Below, piece by piece: positions 13,650-20,698 of a DNA stretch of 22,153 nt. The translations under genes were made by a program, and so were the position numbers. Within the stretch, counting starts at the first letter, position 1. Each line of letters opens with the position of its first letter. This stretch comes from JALOAP01 sp964632355. GTDB lineage: Bacteria; Chloroflexota; Dehalococcoidia; Tepidiformales; Tepidiformaceae. The notes beneath the pieces were generated by a model. The model made no database searches. It was not told where the DNA came from and saw only the letters and a program-made list of their open reading frames with translations. The stretch spans positions 1 through 22,153 of the forward strand of contig CAZWBW010000042.1 in assembly GCA_964632355.1 (NCBI GenBank), in the 5' to 3' direction.

Positions 13650-15206
13650 ATGGGCTGTTTGACGCGTCCGTTCACAATGGTGCCGGGACGGGCTCAAGGG
13701 GGGGAAGGATCTGATGCACCGAGCAGCGCAATGAGTCGGGACGCCATGCCGCGGGATGCGGCCGACGAACTGAGCGCCCTGCGTCGCGAGTTCCACGACT
13801 TCCTGCAGTACCTTCCCGATGCGCTCGTCGAGGTCGACCTCGCGTCCATGCGCCTCGTGTACGGCAACCGCATGGCCGCCATCCTGCTTGGCTACGAGGA
13901 GGGCGAACTCGCCGGCCTCAACCCCACTGAGGTCCTGAGCGAAGAAAGCCTGGCCCTCGTGCTTTCCATGCACGCCGCCAACATGGCTCGCATGGCCCCC
14001 GGAGAGCGATACGAGCGCACCGGGCGCCAGGACCTCTTCGAAGTCCGCCTCCGCCGGAAAGACAACACCTGGTTCGACGCCGAGGTCCAGGGTTCGTACG
14101 TTCTGACGCCCGAAGGCAAGCCGATTCGCGTCCGGTTCATCTTCCGCGACATAACTCAGCGAAAGCAGGCCCACGCCGAGCTCCGCCGGCACGAAGAGCG
14201 CCTGCGACACTTCGCGGCCAATGCGCCCGTCGTCCTGTTCGGTGTGGACGCCAGCGGGGCGGTGTCACTGCTCGAAGGCCGGATGCTGTCGCGGGTGGGG
14301 ATCGACCCGGACCAGGTGCGCGGCCAAAACTTCTTCGAACTCCCCGCGCCGGAGTCGCTCAAGCGCACGGTTCGCCGCGCGCTCGATGGCAACTCCGCCT
14401 CGATGCGCCTCGAGTACAACGACCACTTCTTCGATGTCTATGCCGAACCCCTGCGCGGCGAGGATGGCACGGTCGAAGGGGTCGCCGCTGTCGCCACGGA
14501 TGTCACCGGCATCGCTCGCGCCGAAGCTGCCCTTCGCCAGGCCCAGAAGATGGAGAGCCTCGGCCTGCTCGCCGGCGGCGTTGCGCACGACTTCAACAAC
14601 ATCCTCACCACCATCCTCGGCATCGCCGATCTGCTGAAACGCGCCGACCTTCCCGAGGAGGACGCCGAACGCCTCAAGGTGCTCGAACGTGCGGCCTACC
14701 GCGGCGCGGAAATCACGCAACGGCTCCTCGCGTTCGCGCGTGGTGGCGTCGAACGGGTAGAGACGTTCGACCTGCGCGACGTGCTCGGGGATATTGCTCG
14801 GCTCGCCGGGCCGTCGCTCCCGAAGACCACGGAACTCAAGCTCGAACTCCCGGACCAACCGGTCCGCGTCGAGGGAGACCCGACCCAGCTCCACCAGGCC
14901 ATCCTGAACATGGTCCTCAACGCCCGTGACGCTCTACAGGACCGGGACGGGCGCATTCGCCTCGCGCTTTCGGGCGGCCGCGATGCCGCCACCATCGAAG
15001 TCGAGGACAACGGCCCAGGCATGGACCAGCAAACTCAGCTGCGGCTATTCGAGCCGTTCTTCACCACGAAGCCCAAGGGCGCCGGCACGGGACTCGGCCT
15101 TTCGATCGCCTACGGTGTCGTGCAGGCGCACGGCGGTACCATCTCCGTGCACAGCCGCCTCGGCGAAGGCACCCGGTTCGCGATTCGGCTCCCTATCGCC
15201 GAATAA
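13650..15206 (+). CDS. PAS-PAS sensor histidine kinase (orphan, cytoplasmic)
   Basis: A 518-residue kinase without a membrane segment, so a cytoplasmic sensor. PAS1 lies at about 46-170 (ending in FRDITQRKQA) and PAS2 at about 186-290. The HisKA dimerisation domain follows with phospho-acceptor H313 in GGVAHDFNNILT, then the ATPase domain: N box NMVLNARDAL (420-429), G1 DNGPGM (453-458), F box FEPFFTTK (467-474) and G2 GTGLGLS (479-485). The H-box HDFNN type is typical of NtrB-like/PAS hybrid kinases. No response regulator is adjacent; the REC-GGDEF-HD-GYP protein at the left end is a possible but unlinked partner. ATG 13650 has AAGGGG eight bases upstream; Met-28 (13731) is an alternative, since the first 30 residues are low complexity. 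Its 3' end overlaps the end of convergent asd by 14 bases. Confidence 0.92.
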   Translation: MGCLTRPFTMVPGRAQGGEGSDAPSSAMSRDAMPRDAADELSALRREFHDFLQYLPDALVEVDLASMRLVYGNRMAAILLGYEEGELAGLNPTEVLSEESLALVLSMHAANMARMAPGERYERTGRQDLFEVRLRRKDNTWFDAEVQGSYVLTPEGKPIRVRFIFRDITQRKQAHAELRRHEERLRHFAANAPVVLFGVDASGAVSLLEGRMLSRVGIDPDQVRGQNFFELPAPESLKRTVRRALDGNSASMRLEYNDHFFDVYAEPLRGEDGTVEGVAAVATDVTGIARAEAALRQAQKMESLGLLAGGVAHDFNNILTTILGIADLLKRADLPEEDAERLKVLERAAYRGAEITQRLLAFARGGVERVETFDLRDVLGDIARLAGPSLPKTTELKLELPDQPVRVEGDPTQLHQAILNMVLNARDALQDRDGRIRLALSGGRDAATIEVEDNGPGMDQQTQLRLFEPFFTTKPKGAGTGLGLSIAYGVVQAHGGTISVHSRLGEGTRFAIRLPIAE

Positions 15207-16215
15207 GCCCCCGCCGATCCGCTTCCTCGAGCACATCGACCACGTTCGTCGCCGCGCCCTTGCGGATGCTGTCCGTGACGGTCCAAAACGTGATCGCACC
15301 GGGCTTCGAATGGTCCGGCCGCAGCCGCCCGACCAGCACCTTGTCGGTTCCCGCGGCATCCATCGGCGTCGGGTATGTTTCCGATGTAGGGTCGTCCATC
15401 ATCGTGATCCCCGGCCCCGACGAAATCAGTTCCCGCGCCTCCTCGATGCTGATCGGCCGTTCGAACTCGGCCCACACCGACATCGCGTGCCCAAAGAACG
15501 TCGGGATGCGAACGCAGGTCGCGCTCACGCCCACGTCGGGCGCGTGCAGGATCTTGCGCGTTTCGTTCGCCATTTTGAGCTCTTCCTTCGTGTAGCCGTC
15601 GTCGGCGAACAGGTCGATCTGTGGCACGGCGTTGAACGCGATGTCCCGCTTCTGCGTGCCAGATGGCTCGCGCCGCCCCTCGAGCGCCGCTCGCGTTTCG
15701 GCCTCGAGCCCCTCTACAGCGGCAGCGCCGGCGCCGGCCACCGCCTGGTACGTGCTCACCACCACCCGCTTCAGCGGATTCACGCGGTGGATCGGGTTGA
15801 GCGCCATGACCATCGGCGTCGTCGTGCAGTTCGGCTGGCTCACGATGCCCTTGTGCCACTCCAGGTCCTCCGGGTTGATCTCCGGGATGACCAGCGGCAC
15901 GTTCGGGTCCTGCCGGAAGGCACTCGAGTCGTCGATCACGAAGCAGCCCTTCTCGGCGGCGATAGGCGCGTACTGCTTCGACGCAGACCCCGAAGCCGAC
16001 AGGAACACGATGTGGTCGTCGGCAGTGAAGCTTTCGGGCGTCGTCTCTTCGACCGTGACTTTCGTCCCGCGAAACTCGACGACCTTGCCGGCCGAGCGCT
16101 TTGTCGCCAGCAGGCGCAAACGATTCACGGGGATGCCCCGCTCGTCGAGGATCTTGAGGAACTCGCGGCCCACCAGTCCGGCGCCGCCTACCACGGTGAT
16201 GTTGTACGCGTCCAC
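15193..16215 (-). CDS. asd: Aspartate-semialdehyde dehydrogenase
   Basis: A 340-residue enzyme of the aspartate pathway that reduces aspartyl phosphate to aspartate semialdehyde with NADPH, feeding lysine/diaminopimelate, threonine and methionine. N-terminal nucleotide loop VVGGAGLVGREFL (8-20), SASGSASK phosphate site, catalytic C130 in SQPNCTTTP, substrate-binding R236 in CVRIP and the active-site H243 in FFGHAMSVW. The loop reads GGAGLVG where many relatives have GATGxVG. The start is GTG at 16215 with GGAG five bases upstream. It follows pepA by 85 bases on the same strand and may be co-transcribed with it. No other lysine gene is nearby. Confidence 0.95.
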   Translation of the reverse strand: MDAYNITVVGGAGLVGREFLKILDERGIPVNRLRLLATKRSAGKVVEFRGTKVTVEETTPESFTADDHIVFLSASGSASKQYAPIAAEKGCFVIDDSSAFRQDPNVPLVIPEINPEDLEWHKGIVSQPNCTTTPMVMALNPIHRVNPLKRVVVSTYQAVAGAGAAAVEGLEAETRAALEGRREPSGTQKRDIAFNAVPQIDLFADDGYTKEELKMANETRKILHAPDVGVSATCVRIPTFFGHAMSVWAEFERPISIEEARELISSGPGITMMDDPTSETYPTPMDAAGTDKVLVGRLRPDHSKPGAITFWTVTDSIRKGAATNVVDVLEEADRRGLIRR

Positions 16216-16300
16216 AGGAGCTCCAGCGGAAGTAATGCAGTTATGGTAGGCCGACCGTGCCGAAGGATCGAAGTGGGCCGCTACATAACTTCCTGCCGGG

Positions 16301-17812
16301 TTACGCGCTCCACTGGAGGGCGAGGTTCACGAGCGTTCGCACGCTGTAGCCGCTGGCGCCCTTCGTCACCCACCCCTTGTCCTTGTCCGACATGTCGACG
16401 CCGGCGATGTCGAGGTGGACCCACGGCGAGCCATCGGTGAACGCCTCGAGGAACTTCGCACCCGTGATGGTACCGGCACCGCGCGTCCCGACGTTCTTGA
16501 TGTCCGCGACGTCGCTCTTTAGCAGGTCGTCGTACTCCTTGAACATCGGGAGCCGCCACGTCTTCTCACCGGCCGCGGCTGCCGCCTTCTCCACCTTGGT
16601 CGCCAGCTCGTCGTTGTTGGTCAGCACTGCGAAGCAGACGTCGCCAAGCGCGATCGAGACCGCACCGGTCAGCGTGGCCACATCGACGATGTGCTGTGCG
16701 CCGAGTTCCTTCGCGTAGCAGATGGCATCGGCGAGTACGAGCCGGCCTTCCGCGTCGGTGTTCAGGATCTCGATCGTCTTACCGTTCATCGCCGTGACCA
16801 CGTCGCCCGGTTTCGAAGCGCCGCCGCCCGGCATGTTCTCGGTGCAGGGCGCCACGGCCACCACGTTCACCTTCGGCTTCAGCGCTGCGATGGCCTGCAT
16901 CGCCGCGATGACCGACGCCGCGCCCGTCATGTCGGCTTTCATCGCCTCCATGCCGGCCGCGGGCTTGATGCTGATCCCGCCCGTGTCGAACGTGATGCCC
17001 TTACCGACGAACGCGAGGTCGTAGCCGTCGCCGTCGCGGCCGCGGTACGAGATGCGCACGAGCTTCGGGGGCTGGTGGCTGCCCTTCGCCACCGAAAGCA
17101 GCGAGCCCATGCCCTTGCGCTCCATGTCCTCGCGCTCGAGTACCTCGATCTCCAGCCCTTCCGCGCTGTTCACCATCGCCGTGGCGCGCGCGGCGAGTTC
17201 GGTTGGCGTCAGGTGGTTCGAAGGTTCGTTCGCGAGGTCGCGCGCGAAATTCGCCGCTTCCGCCAGTACCCGGCCGCGCTCTACCGCGGCGCTGATCGCC
17301 TCGACCTTCGACTGGTTCTGCTCCACGATGCTGAGTTCGGCGATCTCGGCCTTGTCGTCGTTGTTGTTCGACTTCGCCTTGTGGCGGTCGAACCGATACG
17401 TCCCCAACAGCGCACCCTCGGTGATCGCCTGCGCGCAGGCAGCCGGGTCGAGCCCCGCGATGCCGGCGCCATGAACGATGGTCGCCACGCGCGAAACGCC
17501 GGGCCTCCGCACGTACCGCAGCACGTTCGCCGACAGGTTCCGCACCGCATCGATATCGAAGTCCTCCCGCTTGCCAAGGCCCGCCACGACGACGCGGGGC
17601 GCCGGGATCTTTCCGAATGTGTGGATGGTGACGAACTCGCCGCTCTTGCCGCGGAGGTCGCCGAGCTCGATCAGCTTCGAAATGGCGCCATCGAGTGCAC
17701 GGTCCATGGCTCCAGTCGCGCCACCGGGCGACGCAACGCCTTCGAACAGGTTGACGATGACCACGTCGGCTTGGAATTGGGTGATGTCGCCAGCGGTTAC
17801 GCGAATGTCCAC
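16301..17812 (-). CDS. pepA: Leucyl aminopeptidase (M17 family)
   Basis: A 503-residue cytosolic metallo-exopeptidase that removes N-terminal residues from peptides. The N-terminal macro-like domain (1-160) is followed by the catalytic domain. Two-metal ligands and catalytic residues are all present: K271 and D276 in GKGITFDTGG, K283, D294 in KADMTG, and D353, E355 and R357 in the signature NTDAEGRL. Numbering is offset by one from E. coli PepA. The start is GTG 17812 with GGAGG ten bases upstream; the frame stays open well beyond, but that extension lies antisense to the PAP2 gene. Length is normal (about 500). Some M17 members also bind DNA, which cannot be judged here. Confidence 0.95.
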   Translation of the reverse strand: MDIRVTAGDITQFQADVVIVNLFEGVASPGGATGAMDRALDGAISKLIELGDLRGKSGEFVTIHTFGKIPAPRVVVAGLGKREDFDIDAVRNLSANVLRYVRRPGVSRVATIVHGAGIAGLDPAACAQAITEGALLGTYRFDRHKAKSNNNDDKAEIAELSIVEQNQSKVEAISAAVERGRVLAEAANFARDLANEPSNHLTPTELAARATAMVNSAEGLEIEVLEREDMERKGMGSLLSVAKGSHQPPKLVRISYRGRDGDGYDLAFVGKGITFDTGGISIKPAAGMEAMKADMTGAASVIAAMQAIAALKPKVNVVAVAPCTENMPGGGASKPGDVVTAMNGKTIEILNTDAEGRLVLADAICYAKELGAQHIVDVATLTGAVSIALGDVCFAVLTNNDELATKVEKAAAAAGEKTWRLPMFKEYDDLLKSDVADIKNVGTRGAGTITGAKFLEAFTDGSPWVHLDIAGVDMSDKDKGWVTKGASGYSVRTLVNLALQWSA

Positions 17813-18007
17813 CGTGTTGTGACCTCCGGGTGCGATTCGTATCTCGCGGGCGAGTGTAGCCGCCCCCCTTCGAGCCGGGCAAAAAGCTTTGTGAATCCGC
17901 CGCCGGTGCGTGAAGTTGTGACCACGGTGCTCTCTTGATAGGTTCGCTTCCAGGCCCGGTGCGTCACGCCTTCGGTGCGCCACCGGGTCGGCGGAGGAAG
18001 GACGCTC

Positions 18008-18796
18008 ATGGTTGCCCTCGAACGCAGCGGGTTTCGCCGGCGCGTCGCCGAATGGTGGCGCGTAACCGAGCGCGTGGGCGTCCACGAGGCGGTCATCGTC
18101 GTCGCCTCGTTCCTTATCTACTTCGCTGTTCGCGGCATGGTCGTCGACCGCGCCGGGCAGGCCATGGTCAACGCGTTCAACCTGATCGCGCTCGAACAGC
18201 AACTCGGGATCTATTGGGAACTGCAGATGCAGTCCTGGATTCTCGATAGCTACCCGGCGATCAAGGCCATGAACTGGGTCTACTTCTGGGGCCACATGCC
18301 GCTGGTCATCGTGTTCGCGGTGTGGCTCTGGGTCTGGCACCGCCAGGCGTACACGCTGGTGCGCAACGCCTTTCTCGCCTCCGGCGCCATCGCCGTCGTC
18401 ATCTATGCCACGTTCCCCGTGGCGCCTCCGCGGCTCGTGCCGTTCGCCGGCTTCGTCGACACCATGGCGCTGTTCGACCGTGTCGGCTATAACGCCCAGG
18501 AAGTGAGCGCCTTCGTGAACCCGTTCGCGGCTGTGCCGAGCCTGCACTTCGGCTGGTCGTTGCTGCTGGGCGCCGTCATCGCAAAAGTCGCCAGCAACCC
18601 ACTGATGCGGGCTGCTGGCGTGCTCTGGCCGGTCGCGATGTTCTTTTCGGTGGTGATGACCGGCAACCACTTCATTCTCGACGCGGTTGCCGGCGGTATC
18701 GTTTCGTTCGCCGGTTTCGGCATCGCCTATGCCATCCACCGGGTGCTCAAAGCGAGGAGAGAGGGGCTCAGCGTCCCGGTCCGCGCCGAGCCCTGA
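18008..18796 (+). CDS. PAP2-superfamily membrane phosphatase (AUR1-like branch)
   Basis: A 262-residue integral membrane protein with about five to six hydrophobic helices. PAP2 catalytic motifs: PSLH at 177-180 (acid/base histidine) and TGNHFILD with nucleophile H221 and D225. The classical first motif KxxxxxxRP is absent, and PPRL (VAPPRLVPF) appears instead, as in the inositol-phosphoceramide synthase/AUR1-like branch. The substrate is probably a lipid phosphate or a phospholipid head-group transfer at the membrane. ATG 18008 is supported by GGAGGAAGG six bases upstream. It is divergent from pepA with 195 bases between. The family is firm; phosphatase versus phosphotransferase is open. Confidence 0.88.
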   Translation: MVALERSGFRRRVAEWWRVTERVGVHEAVIVVASFLIYFAVRGMVVDRAGQAMVNAFNLIALEQQLGIYWELQMQSWILDSYPAIKAMNWVYFWGHMPLVIVFAVWLWVWHRQAYTLVRNAFLASGAIAVVIYATFPVAPPRLVPFAGFVDTMALFDRVGYNAQEVSAFVNPFAAVPSLHFGWSLLLGAVIAKVASNPLMRAAGVLWPVAMFFSVVMTGNHFILDAVAGGIVSFAGFGIAYAIHRVLKARREGLSVPVRAEP

Positions 18797-18813
18797 ATCG
18801 AGCTGGCGGTTCG

Positions 18814-19290
18814 CTAGCCGCCGTAGTGGACGCCGACTTCCTTCAGCGTGAGCGGCTCACTTTCGCGCCGGACGCCCGCTTCGACCACCTCGCCGATGAC
18901 GACCGAGTGGTCGCCCACATCGAGGATGTTGCGGACTTCGCATTCGAACCAGGCCGGCGCCTCGACGATGATCGGCGCGCCCGTGGTCTTGGTCTCGAAC
19001 TCATAGCCGCCGAGCGTGTTGCCCTCGGGCTCGACGTGCTTGAAGTACGCGAAGGCGATGTCCTTCTGCCCGGTCCCCAGCACGCTAATCGCGAACTTCC
19101 CGGTCGCCTTCAGGCGGTCGTACGTCTCAGTGCCGCCCTTCACGCCCACCGCCACGATCGGCGGCTGGAACGACGCCTGGGTGATCCAGTTGACCGTCGA
19201 GGCGGTGGCCTGCTGGCCTTCGCCCACGCCAAGTACGAACAGCCCGTACGGGATCATGCGGAGCGCAGTCTTCTTTGCCTGCTCGTCCAT
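18814..19290 (-). CDS. Flavin reductase-like FMN-binding split-barrel protein
   Basis: A 158-residue protein of the flavin reductase domain family, which binds FMN and reduces free flavin with NAD(P)H or transfers electrons. Landmarks: the N-terminal ALRMIPYGLFVLGV strand, ATASTVNWITQASFQPPIVAVGV (FMN-binding core), FAISVLGTGQKDIA, and the GDHSVVIGEVVEAGV strand near the end. Length is typical of stand-alone flavin reductases of two-component monooxygenases or of rubredoxin-linked relatives. AGGAGG is correctly placed before ATG 19290. No monooxygenase lies beside it; the small DABB protein upstream (gap 60 bases) is on the same strand. Its physiological partner is unknown. Confidence 0.88.
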   Translation of the reverse strand: MDEQAKKTALRMIPYGLFVLGVGEGQQATASTVNWITQASFQPPIVAVGVKGGTETYDRLKATGKFAISVLGTGQKDIAFAYFKHVEPEGNTLGGYEFETKTTGAPIIVEAPAWFECEVRNILDVGDHSVVIGEVVEAGVRRESEPLTLKEVGVHYGG

Positions 19291-19350
19291 GCCTGCCTCC
19301 TGGGAATGATGCAGTGAGGATGGCGCGTTTCGGGTGCGCCCCGCAACCCG

Positions 19351-19680
19351 TCAGCTCCGGGACTGGAAGATCGGCATCGGGCCCAGCGCCGCGAAGATCT
19401 CGATATGCAACTCGTCGAGTTTGCCGGCCCACTGCGCCCAGGTGCCCCGTGCATACTGCGCCTCGGGGCTGGCCAGCGCCTGCTGCACCGCTTCCGCGTC
19501 CGCGAAGATGAGCATCGCGAGCAACGTGCCCCCCGCCGTTCGGCCGGCGCGTACTCGCGTCACCCCCGGGATCTGGCCCGCGTCGCGCAGGTGCACCTCC
19601 CGGAACCAGCGTTCGAAGCGCTCCGACTCCTCCGGGAGCGGCTTCGCACGAACAAGGAGGAAAGGACGGCCGTCGTTCAC
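19351..19680 (-). CDS. Small dimeric alpha/beta-barrel (EthD-like) protein
   Basis: A 109-residue protein with the ferredoxin-like layout of dimeric alpha/beta-barrel proteins: strand RPFLLVRAKPL, helix ERFERWFREVHLRDAGQIPGV, strand TRVRAG...GTLLAMLIFAD, helix AEAVQQALASPEAQ, then a C-terminal extension. The WFREVHLRDAGQIPGVTR segment is typical of EthD/DUF4286-type members, small enzymes or accessory proteins around oxygenases and degradative pathways. GTG 19680 overlaps the stop codon of the upstream kinase gene (GTGA), with GGGAGA just before it, so translation is coupled. No catalytic residue can be named. Confidence 0.7.
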   Translation of the reverse strand: MNDGRPFLLVRAKPLPEESERFERWFREVHLRDAGQIPGVTRVRAGRTAGGTLLAMLIFADAEAVQQALASPEAQYARGTWAQWAGKLDELHIEIFAALGPMPIFQSRS

Positions 19681-20213
19681 TCTCCCTCTTCTTCCTTCAG
19701 CAGCGCCAATACCAGGTCGAGACTCGGGCCCAGCGGGTACCGGCTATCGACAACCACCACCGGCACGCTGAACGGCTGCGCCCTCCCTTTCATCATCTCA
19801 TGAACCTTCAGGTCCGCCTCGGACCACCCTTCCCGTGGGCGGCACAGCCGCTCTCGCACGGTCTCCTCGGGGGCCACGACACGTACCGCCACCAGCGGCA
19901 CCCCCATCTTCCTGCCGAGCTGCAGGAACCGCCGCCGGTCCTTCCGGGTCAGGTTCGTCGCATCGATGACGGCCAGTTCGCCGTGTTTCAGCGCCTTGCG
20001 TGCGCGGCGCTCCACCTCGCTGAACACCCGCGCATGTTCATCGCGTGTGTACTGCGGGCGGGCGAAGAGCTGCCGCCGGATAGCGTCGCTTTCCACGTGG
20101 TGTAGCGGTGTCCGCTCCGCAAGGGCATGTGCGAAGGTGGTTTTGCCAGTTCCCGGCATGCCAGAAAGAAGGACGATGCCCCTTGCTTGCGGAATCTCTT
20201 GGCGGTAGCTCAT
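19677..20213 (-). CDS. P-loop kinase (AAA_33/zeta-toxin-like small-molecule or nucleotide kinase)
   Basis: A 178-residue P-loop phosphotransferase. Walker A GMPGTGKTT is at 18-26; D43 in VESDAIRR is the likely catalytic/substrate Asp; VIDATNLTRKDRRRF (82-96) is the characteristic second motif of the polynucleotide kinase-like AAA_33 group; RERLCRPR forms the lid region. Relatives phosphorylate diverse substrates (nucleotides, RNA 5' ends, antibiotics, gluconate), so the substrate cannot be assigned. No antitoxin-like gene is present, which argues against a zeta toxin. ATG 20213 is chosen because the motif begins shortly after it; a longer open frame continues antisense through rpsO and is not real. 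It is divergent from rpsO with 58 bases between. Confidence 0.82.
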   Translation of the reverse strand: MSYRQEIPQARGIVLLSGMPGTGKTTFAHALAERTPLHHVESDAIRRQLFARPQYTRDEHARVFSEVERRARKALKHGELAVIDATNLTRKDRRRFLQLGRKMGVPLVAVRVVAPEETVRERLCRPREGWSEADLKVHEMMKGRAQPFSVPVVVVDSRYPLGPSLDLVLALLKEEEGE

Positions 20214-20271
20214 AGGCTGTGATACCGTGCTTCTGTTGACACGATAGGCAAAGGACAGAAGAAGAAGAAGG

Positions 20272-20538
20272 TTGCTGACCCAAGAGCGCAAGAAAGAACT
20301 AATCGAGAGCTTTGGGCTCCACGAGGGCGATACGGGCTCGCCTGAGGTACAGGTTGCCATCCTGACCGAGCGCATCAAGTACCTGACCGAGCATCTGAAG
20401 GAGCACAAGCACGACTATCACACCCGCAGGGGTCTGTTGAAGCTCGTCGGCCAGCGCCGCCGCCAGCTTCGCTACCTCAACCGGAAGGATGTCAACAGGT
20501 ACCGCGAGGTTATTGCACGCCTCGGCCTCCGCAAGTAA
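20272..20538 (+). CDS. rpsO: 30S ribosomal protein S15, TTG start
   Basis: An 88-residue small-subunit protein that binds the central domain of 16S rRNA. The family core is unmistakable: GLHEGDTGSPEVQVAILTERI, HKHDYHTRRGLL.LVGQRRR, YLNRKD..RY..VI..LGLR. The frame has an in-frame TAG at 20245 and no ATG or GTG before the conserved region, so TTG 20272 is the initiator, preceded by the purine run AGAAGAAGAAGAAGG, which directly abuts it. S15 often regulates its own message through the 5' leader; the leader here is short. It is followed by a terminator and then pnp, the classical rpsO-pnp order. Confidence 0.96.
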   Translation: MLTQERKKELIESFGLHEGDTGSPEVQVAILTERIKYLTEHLKEHKHDYHTRRGLLKLVGQRRRQLRYLNRKDVNRYREVIARLGLRK

Positions 20539-20555
20539 CGCGGAGGCTTTTGTTC
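20525..20555 (+). terminator. Intrinsic terminator overlapping the end of rpsO
   Basis: 8-bp stem GCCTCCGC / GCGGAGGC with a seven-base loop that contains the rpsO stop codon, then TTTTGTT. Ribosomes finishing rpsO would cover the 5' arm, so termination may depend on translation and set how much transcript reaches pnp (inference). Confidence 0.8.
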
Positions 20556-20698
20556 ATCTCGCGCAGGCGGGTTCCCTCCTCCGTTAGCACGCCCTTTGCC
20601 GGCGCCCACCTCCCCCGGGCGCTTCGCGACGTTGGAAATGCAAACAGGAACTCCTCCAGGCAGGGCGAACGCAGAGCACGAAAGAGTTTGAGACAGGA
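20556..20698 (+). promoter_or_regulatory. rpsO-pnp intergenic leader
   Basis: This 143-base region upstream of pnp has no gene. I see no convincing -35/-10 pair. In many bacteria the pnp leader carries an RNase III/PNPase autoregulatory stem, but no long perfect hairpin is visible here. Confidence 0.25.

Noticed and set aside
16301..18739. An 812-codon open frame extending pepA upstream
   Set aside because: The extension is antisense to the PAP2 gene and low in complexity; pepA proper starts at GTG 17812 with a ribosome-binding site.
19677..20213. Zeta-type toxin of a toxin-antitoxin pair
   Set aside because: The P-loop and DATN motifs fit general small kinases, and no antitoxin gene is adjacent; the neighbour is an alpha/beta-barrel protein.
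20236..20241. TTGACA as the -35 box of an rpsO promoter
   Set aside because: The expected -10 position falls in the GAAGAAGAAG purine run just before the start codon, so it cannot work for rpsO.
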